DNA of 8,321 nucleotides from positions 1 through 8,321 of the forward strand of contig JAISKQ010000002.1 of assembly GCA_031260865.1 (NCBI GenBank). Direction: 5' to 3'. Source of the stretch: Prevotella sp. (GTDB taxonomy: Bacteria; Bacteroidota; Bacteroidia; Bacteroidales; Dysgonomonadaceae). Numbering within the stretch: position 1 is the first letter of the stretch; every line of letters begins with the position of its first letter. Below, in pieces: positions 1 through 7,400 of this stretch. The translations under genes were made by a program, and so were the position numbers. The notes below the pieces were generated by a model. The model did no database searches. It had not been told where the DNA came from and saw only the letters and a program-made list of their open reading frames with translations.

Positions 1-1279
1 CCAAAGGTACATTTTCCTTTCTATATTTGACCGCGTTATCCAACAGATTGAACAAAACATTTGTAAAGTGCATTTTATCTGCTTCTATCGCCGAATCGGT
101 AGCTTCAAGGTCTATATCAAGGTTACCTCCAAATTTTTCCACTTTGAGCTGGAATGTGTTTGCCACGCTTACCACGATGTCGTTAGCATCCAACTCTTTC
201 ATCTTCAGTGTTGCCTTTTGTTTTTCAAACAGGGACATTTGAAGTACTTTTTCCACTTGAAAACTCAGTCGCTCTGTTTCGTCATTTATGACTCCGGATA
301 TGTGTTTAAATACATCCGGCGATTTTGTGACCGAACCGTCTTTCAGCATCTGCGCGGCTAAAGAGATGGTTGACACCGGTGTCTTCAACTCGTGGGTCAT
401 ATTGTTCATAAAATCACTTTTCATTTCCGATAAACGCTTTTGCCGGAATGTGATGTAAAGCATAATGATAAACGTAATCAGCAAGATAATCGTAAATATG
501 AGAGCCGGATACAAAAAAGAAACTTCGCTTGATAAATAATTACCCCTGTCGGGAAAATAAACTTTCAGATGAAACACTTTATTTGCCGGATTATTCGGAA
601 ATAAAACCTGCGGATACTCATTTTTCTTCTGCTGATCGTTAAACCGCGGTTGTTTATATACCGATTTGTTATTCTTATCTACTATCTCATACTGAAAAGG
701 TAATTCTATATTATTGGTCTTTAATTCATCTTTTATATTTGTTTCCAGTTCTTTAAAATTTACTTTTTCTTCAAGGGGTACATCACTTGCCGATTTTATT
801 ATTCTGTTGAGTACATCTTCCATTAGGTTTTTTTCGTAGATGTATCTCTCTTTCTGTTCTTCTTGCAGGTCAAAAAATGTTTTAGATATATCTTTTGGCG
901 ATTGGAACACTTGTTTCAACGGCTTAGTCTGCATTGTTGTCACATTCTGCTCTATATAAAACTCGAATCCATCCGCCGCCGTCATTTTAGTTCGATATGT
1001 GACGGATTCCTCTTGAGGTTGGTTTCTCAGAGCCAAAGAACGATTGTATGCCGCCGCTTCTTTCTTTTTGGTTTCGATATATACTTCATTCAGATATTTT
1101 TTTGTTTGATCCAATTCCAAATTTCTGGCAACTTGAAACAAACTTCGGTTAACTGCTTCTTTAAACTGCTCATTTCGCATATTTATTGAAATTCGGAGAT
1201 AAGATATTTGTATAAACAATAAGCCAAAGAATGCGATAGCCATAACAGCCGCAAGTATCCAAATTGTAGATTTTTTCAT
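1..1279 (-). CDS. RprX-like membrane sensor histidine kinase, C-terminus cut off by the window edge
   Basis: This is an inner-membrane two-component sensor kinase that should autophosphorylate on His and pass the phosphate to an OmpR-type regulator. The frame opens at ATG 1277-1279 (MKKSTIWILAAVMAIAFF) and gives 426 residues before the left edge. An in-frame TGA at 1295-1297 makes this the first possible ATG. Visible parts are TM1 at about residues 5-27, a charged periplasmic domain at about 28-253, TM2 at about 256-278, the H-box DFMNNMTHELKTP with phospho-acceptor His296, a dimerisation helix pair, and the N-box NVLFNLLDNAVKY at 407-419. The G1, F and G2 boxes would lie beyond position 1. 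TM2 is only about 17 residues from His296, so there is no room for a HAMP domain. The N-terminus and layout resemble Bacteroides RprX (about 520 residues, partner RprY), but that name is from memory and not proven. There is no clear Shine-Dalgarno, only a purine-rich stretch, which is normal in this phylum. The histidine kinase call is near certain; the RprX assignment is moderate. Confidence 0.95.
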   Translation of the reverse strand, partial: MKKSTIWILAAVMAIAFFGLLFIQISYLRISINMRNEQFKEAVNRSLFQVARNLELDQTKKYLNEVYIETKKKEAAAYNRSLALRNQPQEESVTYRTKMTAADGFEFYIEQNVTTMQTKPLKQVFQSPKDISKTFFDLQEEQKERYIYEKNLMEDVLNRIIKSASDVPLEEKVNFKELETNIKDELKTNNIELPFQYEIVDKNNKSVYKQPRFNDQQKKNEYPQVLFPNNPANKVFHLKVYFPDRGNYLSSEVSFLYPALIFTIILLITFIIMLYITFRQKRLSEMKSDFMNNMTHELKTPVSTISLAAQMLKDGSVTKSPDVFKHISGVINDETERLSFQVEKVLQMSLFEKQKATLKMKELDANDIVVSVANTFQLKVEKFGGNLDIDLEATDSAIEADKMHFTNVLFNLLDNAVKYRKENVPL

Positions 1280-1454
1280 CTTTTTCTTTCTTCTTCAGTC
1301 CCTTTTAGTTAATAAATATAAGATAATAACTAAATTACTAAACATTAACTATTTCTACATTGAATAATTATTTAACAAATGAGAGCAAGGTATTGTTTAA
1401 CATTTGGGAAAATAAATGTATTTTTTTTTCTAATACAAACTTATGAATTTTTTT
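1280..1454. other. AT-rich intergenic gap between sprA and the kinase gene
   Basis: The 175 bases hold two runs of nine T (plus strand, 1421-1429 and 1448-1456, the second running into the sprA stop codon). They also hold a loose inverted repeat (CATTTG at 1401-1406 and CAAATG at 1376-1381, minus-strand loop 19 bases) and the promoter and repeats listed separately. No GC-rich stem followed by a T tract is visible on the minus strand, so sprA transcripts may run into the kinase gene. No small ORF or RNA gene is supported here. Confidence 0.7.
1325..1372 (-). promoter_or_regulatory. Direct repeats and palindrome in the kinase leader, possible regulator sites
   Basis: Read on the minus strand, TAGTTAAT (1351-1344), TAGTAAT (1340-1334) and TAGTTATT (1332-1325) form three similar direct repeats, offset by 11 and 8 bases. 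Just upstream lies the perfect 10-base palindrome AATAATTATT (1363-1372). OmpR-family regulators often bind direct repeats about one helical turn apart, so autoregulation by the kinase's partner is possible. The stretch is extremely AT-rich, so chance repeats are easy, and it lies downstream of the predicted transcription start. This is a weak candidate only. Confidence 0.2.
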
Positions 1455-1465
1455 TTATTGTACAA
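1436..1465 (-). promoter_or_regulatory. Bacteroidota-type promoter for the histidine kinase, overlapping the sprA stop codon
   Basis: On the minus strand TTG (1465-1463) is followed, after exactly 19 bases, by TAAGTTTG (1443-1436). This fits the primary sigma consensus of Bacteroidota, a -33 TTG/TTTG and a -7 TAnnTTTG, with every fixed position of the -7 box matched. The spacer holds the sprA TAA stop (1457-1455) and a run of nine A. Transcription would start near 1430, giving a leader of about 150 bases before the kinase ATG. The match is seen directly; activity is inferred. It implies that the kinase need not depend on sprA transcription. Confidence 0.6.
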
Positions 1466-4400
1466 GAGTAAATTTTAAACTAATACCAAAATTACTGTTC
1501 GTTGTCGGATATGCTGATGTCGATATTAATGGTTTATTGAGTATCCTGTCATAAAAAACCTTCAGCGTTAAGGCACTGCTAAGCGTATAGTCCGCTGAAA
1601 ATTTCAGCGTAAATATAGTTACACCATTGGTTGCCTGAGTGAAATTTTCTTCAATTTTGCGTAATAAGGCTTCGGTTGTTTTATGGGATATATCCGCTTT
1701 TAAATTCAGATCATTATTAAATTTCTTTGGCGTTTTCGAGGTAAGTCCTATTACGCGGTTAAATTCATTGATATGATACCCAAATCCAACAACAAATTCT
1801 TTTTCAAGATATTCGATGATTTGATAAGATGACAGATTCAACGTAAGCGTACGTGTATTGTTGTACTGTGCATTGATGTTCATGCCATTGTTTAATATAC
1901 CTTCGGCTCCTACCAATGGTTTGAAAAATTCGGTGATAGTTACCGATGATATATTGTAAGGGGAAGATGGTACGGGATTGCCGTTTACCACATCCCTGAT
2001 ATAACCAAAGTCATCGTATCCGCCATCTGCTTGTACCCAGTTGGAGAATGACGTGTAACCTCCTACTTGATAAAGGCAGTTATAGGCATGGTTTAGACGT
2101 AGCGATCTGAATTTTTCCTTTATAAATGGTATGCTTATCAACCCATCGTATGAAATAGTCCAGTTAGGCAGGATGGATAATAATGATGGAAATGCCGAGA
2201 AGGAAATCTTATTGGCGTCGCGACCTGTATACGCGGCAAGGAAGGCGGGGATAAGGACATCTCCCGAATTAGGATTAACGGGGCTTACGGTGGCAGATGT
2301 TCCCGGATAACTCAGCCCATTGTATCGGTTTTGGAGACGTTGCCTTATTATTTCCCTATTTTCGAGGAATTTGTCAAACGCATCCGACCGGTAGTTGTTT
2401 TTCGCGTTACTGCTTTTCAAGGCTGATTTCAGCGCGATGGTAGTCATGGATAAATTTCCGCCCAAAGTACGCGGCATGCCTTCGAACATATAATTAACCT
2501 CAGTCCGGTTATTCTTTTGGTAACCGGCGTTCAACTCTATTTTGAAGTCTTTGAACGGTTCTATTTGCGCCCTTAAATCGAATGTCTCGGTACTGGAATA
2601 TACCGCCGGAGTGATACTCATCGTATCATTGACTACCAACCAGTCTCGATCCATCGACTTGCGGATAAAATCTTCTCCGCCTTCAAACCCGAAAGCAAAA
2701 CCCATACCGGGAACTAATCCGTATTCATTGGTGTTCTTTTGTCCGAACATATCGCCTACGCCGGGTCTGAATCCCGATATATGCGTTTCATTACGCTTCG
2801 AGTAATTAAAGTCTATATTTCGTAACGACATGAGTCCCCGCGCCGAATATTCCGCTATATCCGTCAATATTTGAGGCGTATTGGATTTGCCCGCTTTACT
2901 TTCGATATTAATTTGTATGTCGGCGTTGTCTTTATTGGTTATTCGTATCGAATTATTATCTATTTTTTTGAATTTGACAGCATAAGGTTTATTCTCTTTC
3001 AGGGCTGTAACCTCTATGTTTTTAGTATCTAATCCATGATTTACGGTGAAAGTCGTATCTTCTTTTAATGTTATATTCAGCGTAATTTTTTTCCTCGCGG
3101 GTTGTCTTCCGGCTTGTTGCTTCTGGCTTGGAGACTGCCTTCTTTTAGCGTCGAATCGGTTGTTCACGTTCTTCAGAAAACCCCATTTATTATAAAAGGA
3201 GACGAGATTAAACCTGTTTGTCATATCCAGCGTAATATTGTTGCTTATTGTATTACCCACTTCTATTCCTTCGATAAAAGCTCCTCTATCCCATTCGTAC
3301 CCGCTGGTATAGCCGGCGTTGGATGTTATCCAATCCATAACGGGAATACTTTTGAAAGGGAGTTGGTAGGTAACTCTGGCGATCTGTCGGTATGAAAGCG
3401 GGTCTCCTAAACTTCTTAGGCTGCGCATAATCGAATCTTTCCATATCTCATAATCATCACGATTCAATTTTTTATTTACCTGAAGATATGGTTCTTCTAT
3501 TTCCGCCCTTGTGCCTGATTGGAACGCGAATCGGAGATTCTTTGTAAAGTCCCAGTTAATGTTGAAATCTCTGTCCCACAAGAAAGACTGGCTCCACGAT
3601 AGAAATTCGTTGTTGTTCGTTCCCCCGAGGGAATAACTTTCTATATCGCGCAATAATGTTTCGGTATAATAGCGTGTAATCTTAGAGTTGAAAGCTATAT
3701 TGTCGGGCAGATAATTAAATCCTAACGATTTGGCGAATTTAGCGGCGCCGGATTTACTTTTTGATTTCTTAAACGGTTCCCATGTTTTTATCAACGGGCT
3801 ATATACATAGCTGAATGTAGCGTTGTAATTTTTGGTTACGTCATACACTGTGTTCGGATTTTTTATTTCGGTCTGACTATACGCGTAACCGAAATTGAAG
3901 TTTGCCGGATCGTATGGCATAGGGGTTTTGCTTTGGATATTTACCCTTACATTATTCAGGCTGATACTCTTTATCGTTGATTTTTCCTGAGCCAGGCTTT
4001 TTATCGAGTCTTTTTCCGACTTGGTATCTACCAGACTGAGCGATTCTTTTAGTGTCACATCCTGATCGAACGGGTCATATTTCGGTGTGGTAGCCTGATT
4101 GGAATAAGAGTAATACAACGGTAAGCTAACTTTTGCTTTCTCGGGGAGAAACCGCCCCAGTTCTACATTAGCCGCTATACTATATGTATAATAGTCATCC
4201 GATCGTCTTTCCATTAACCGTTGATCCAAAGCTCCAAATCCGACGGTTTCTTTTCGACCCGATATATTTACATTTCCTACATCGGAAAGGGCTATATTAA
4301 GATTTCCTTGCGCAGCCCATCCTCCTTCTTCGTCAAAGTCGGTTAGCCGAAGTTCATTAATCCATACTTCTCCCGATTTTTTCAAGGTGGAATTATTGCG

Positions 4401-7400
4401 GACGCCAATCATGATAACATATACATCCGATAGCGATGGGTTTCCGATAACGCTTACTTTATTGTTTGGTTTATCGGGGTCATATTCCGAGTATAATGTT
4501 GTGTATGATATAGCTGATCCTGCTTTTCTTTTTTCTCTGTTTCGGTTTAGTTTTATGTTTTTCAGCAATTCAAGAGGGAAATCAAACATATTACCCTGTG
4601 GCCATACGGCATTACGGTCGTTGTTGTTATTTGTCCCATAAACGCCTTCAGGAGTGATTGTCAATGGAATTTCATATTCATAATAATTGTTCTTATAGTC
4701 GGAACCTAAGCGCATGAAGACAGTCATATCGCCTCTTTTCAGGTTTGTTTCATTTATCAGGTTTTCCGCATGGGTAAAAAGCTGGATGCGTTTATATTTT
4801 CTCAAATCGTAAGTTGTGTTTTTATAGATGGCGCGCGCTTCGCCCGGATCCAAATCAATGGCGCGCATGGATAATGATTGCTCATTTTCTTTGGTTAACT
4901 GTGTTTGATCAGGATCTAAAGTACGGCTAAGTCCCGGAGGCAATACATAATTCACCGGTTTACGTTCGGCGTTTTCTTCTATATTTACCGTGGATATATC
5001 TATTGTCCCATTCCCGATAGGCTGGCTGTTCGACAGCGATTGTTCATATACGCGCCAGTCGCCGCGTACCAATTGTAATGTGCCGAAACGCAGGAATGTG
5101 GGTTGTTTGAAATTATGGAGGAACATGCGCATAAAACGGATGCTCTTGAAGTCCCGTATAGATCCGATCTCCTCTTTTTGAGGGCTACGAATCGGAATCT
5201 TAAACTGATACCATGTGATATTTTCTCTCTTGCCATTCCGTAGTTCGACAGAAACCTCCCGTTTATCCACAATGTAGTTATCCTCCCCGATGTTCATTTT
5301 GTCGGGTTTGAGTTCTATCTTATACTGAAAATAGGATTCATTTTCATTTAGTGTATTATCCTGGTCAATATCTTCCACATCGGGGACTGTGCGGGCGGCG
5401 GTAGAAAAACTCTCACCGCTCTGGTCGGTTGATTTGGAATTACCTTCCGTGTTGTTGTAGTATTTATATCTATCCAGAATACCGGTTTCTTCCCTGTCGT
5501 AGTCCGCACCGCGGAAGAAATGATAAGTGTCTCCGGCAGGATCATTGAACGGAGAGAACCTGTTGTTTTCCTGTTCCGCGATAGCGGCGCCGGACAACTT
5601 GGTTCTGTAATCATTCAGATAATCCACGTAAGTAGCGTAGTTTTTTTCTTCTTCGGTGCTGAGTCCGTTAAGCCCCACATCTTGTTTTTCGCGGGCATTC
5701 TGATTGTCGTCGAAAGCATAGACGGTGGACTGACGTGTGGGAACTTTACCCCATACCGTATATTCAAACGCGGAAGGGTCGTCATCCACCGGCAAACCGT
5801 TTTCATAGAATTTCTTACCATCCCTTAACACGTCTTCGGATATTTCTCCCAAATTGAAGTATAGGTCTCCTCCCTCGTTCGGCGTCGCGCTTGTGGCATT
5901 GTAAACGAAAGGATCCATCAGCCAAAATTCAATGTATTCAATGTTTGTAGCCTCAAAGTCCCGCACATCCATCTTGCGAGTAATACCTGCCCAACGTTTG
6001 GCAGGATTTAATAATTTCCCGTCGGAATCCACATTTGTGTCCAGATTGTAAGGTCCCCGCTGGTCGGGATAATAGGATAGGTTTAATACCGGCATCGTCG
6101 CCGATTCGTTATATCTAATATCTTTATTGGGATATATTTCATCAACGCCGATTTCACGCACATAGTGGTTCGACAACTGATCTTTATCATTCCGTATATG
6201 TTCGGGGGTTAGCGACGAACCCTTTCGCGTAAATAGAGGATCGATCATAAACCAAGCCAGCATAGCCCTGTTTTTGCCGTGGTTGATATTGCCTTTACCG
6301 TTGTTGTCACCCTCCAACGCTTCCGGGAATAAACCTCCCGTCTTATTGTACGGGATAGCTGCTAGAGACCATGCGTAAGGGCTTTTGACGTCTATCCGGG
6401 ATTGAGATGATTCAAAATCATCGAGGTATGAATAACCTCCTGTTTCTTTATTTTGGTAATGTCCCGGAATCATTTGGGCAAATTCCGCCATAAAACTGAT
6501 ATGAGATGGCTGAGATGCTTCTAAAAAAGGTAATTTATCAATCAGGTTGGTCAGCCACATTGATTCCGTATTGTAGGACGTATTAAGTCCCCACAGGGTG
6601 TTTTTTACCGATTCTTCACCAATGACGGTCTTATTGGTCAGCGGTTTCTCATACAAGTGCATGATAGTACCCCCAATGTTGAAATTCTTTGATATATCAT
6701 AGCTTAGATTAAGTCCCAGCAATGTCTTTCGCTGCATCCCCAACGCTCTATCCTCCAATGTCGTTTGTATGGCGGCGTCGGAATCCAGCAGGCTTTGATT
6801 AATGATAGTGACTATGCCTGCCGAATAATCGACGATATAGTCGACCCCTTCTGCCAAAGCGACCCCATTTGCCGTCAGTTTTACCGAGCCTTGAGGTATA
6901 TTTTGCGCATTCAGGTTGATTTCGGCGTTGTTGCCTGTGGTCGAACCTCTGTAAGAGCCGTATATCTTAAATTTGTTCTTTTCCGCTATTTGTCTTGCCA
7001 CAGTCAGTGTATTATCATATAATTCCTGATAAACATACTTTTGGGCAAGGACAGGGTCGTCTATTTTTTTTGCGAGGTGCTTTCCGAAAGGTTCTACTAC
7101 CGGAAAGAATATACGTCCGTTTTCCGCCTGAATCGTAAAGCCTTCCACAAAGTCGAAAACCCCGTCTCCTCCATCATTGGGTAATTCTTTGTTTTGTGAA
7201 TCCAAGCGGTCGAGATTCATCACTTTTAATAATAGCTGGTTCTTTATTTTTCCTTCGGGAATGTAATTTATATATTTGCCTACTGTATCCGATTGGTATG
7301 AAATATTCAATCTGAATCGGTCTCGTTGTATTCCGTTCGCGCCAATGTAATATACATTTTTCATCATCAAATCCCATGTGTAAGAATTAGGCGACAGGGA

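Noticed and set aside
27..1189. Plus-strand open frames at 27-242, 68-361 and 863-1189
   Set aside because: They are antisense to the histidine kinase, whose H-box and N-box are plainly visible on the minus strand. Their sequences are low-complexity Phe/Ser/Cys-rich, as expected from the complement of a coding region.
1299..1306. AAAAGGGA on the minus strand as a Shine-Dalgarno for the kinase
   Set aside because: It is 19 bases from the ATG, too far for a normal ribosome site, and Bacteroidota genes usually do without one.
1376..1406. CAAATG/CATTTG inverted repeat as a terminator for sprA
   Set aside because: The arms are only 6 bases, AT-rich, with a 19-base loop, and no T tract follows on the minus strand. 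It is too weak to call.
1412..1439. Second promoter: TTTG (1439-1436) with TACATTTA (1419-1412)
   Set aside because: The -7 box lacks its final G and the spacer is 16 bases or fewer, shorter than the usual 17-23. The TTTG also belongs to the better promoter just upstream.
5000..5821. Overlapping open frames on both strands, for example at 5000-5272, 5348-5614, 5520-5828 and 5615-5821
   Set aside because: All lie inside the conserved SprA coding region in other frames. Their translations are Arg/Ser/Thr/Pro-rich or otherwise unlike real proteins, so they are shadows of the sprA frame.
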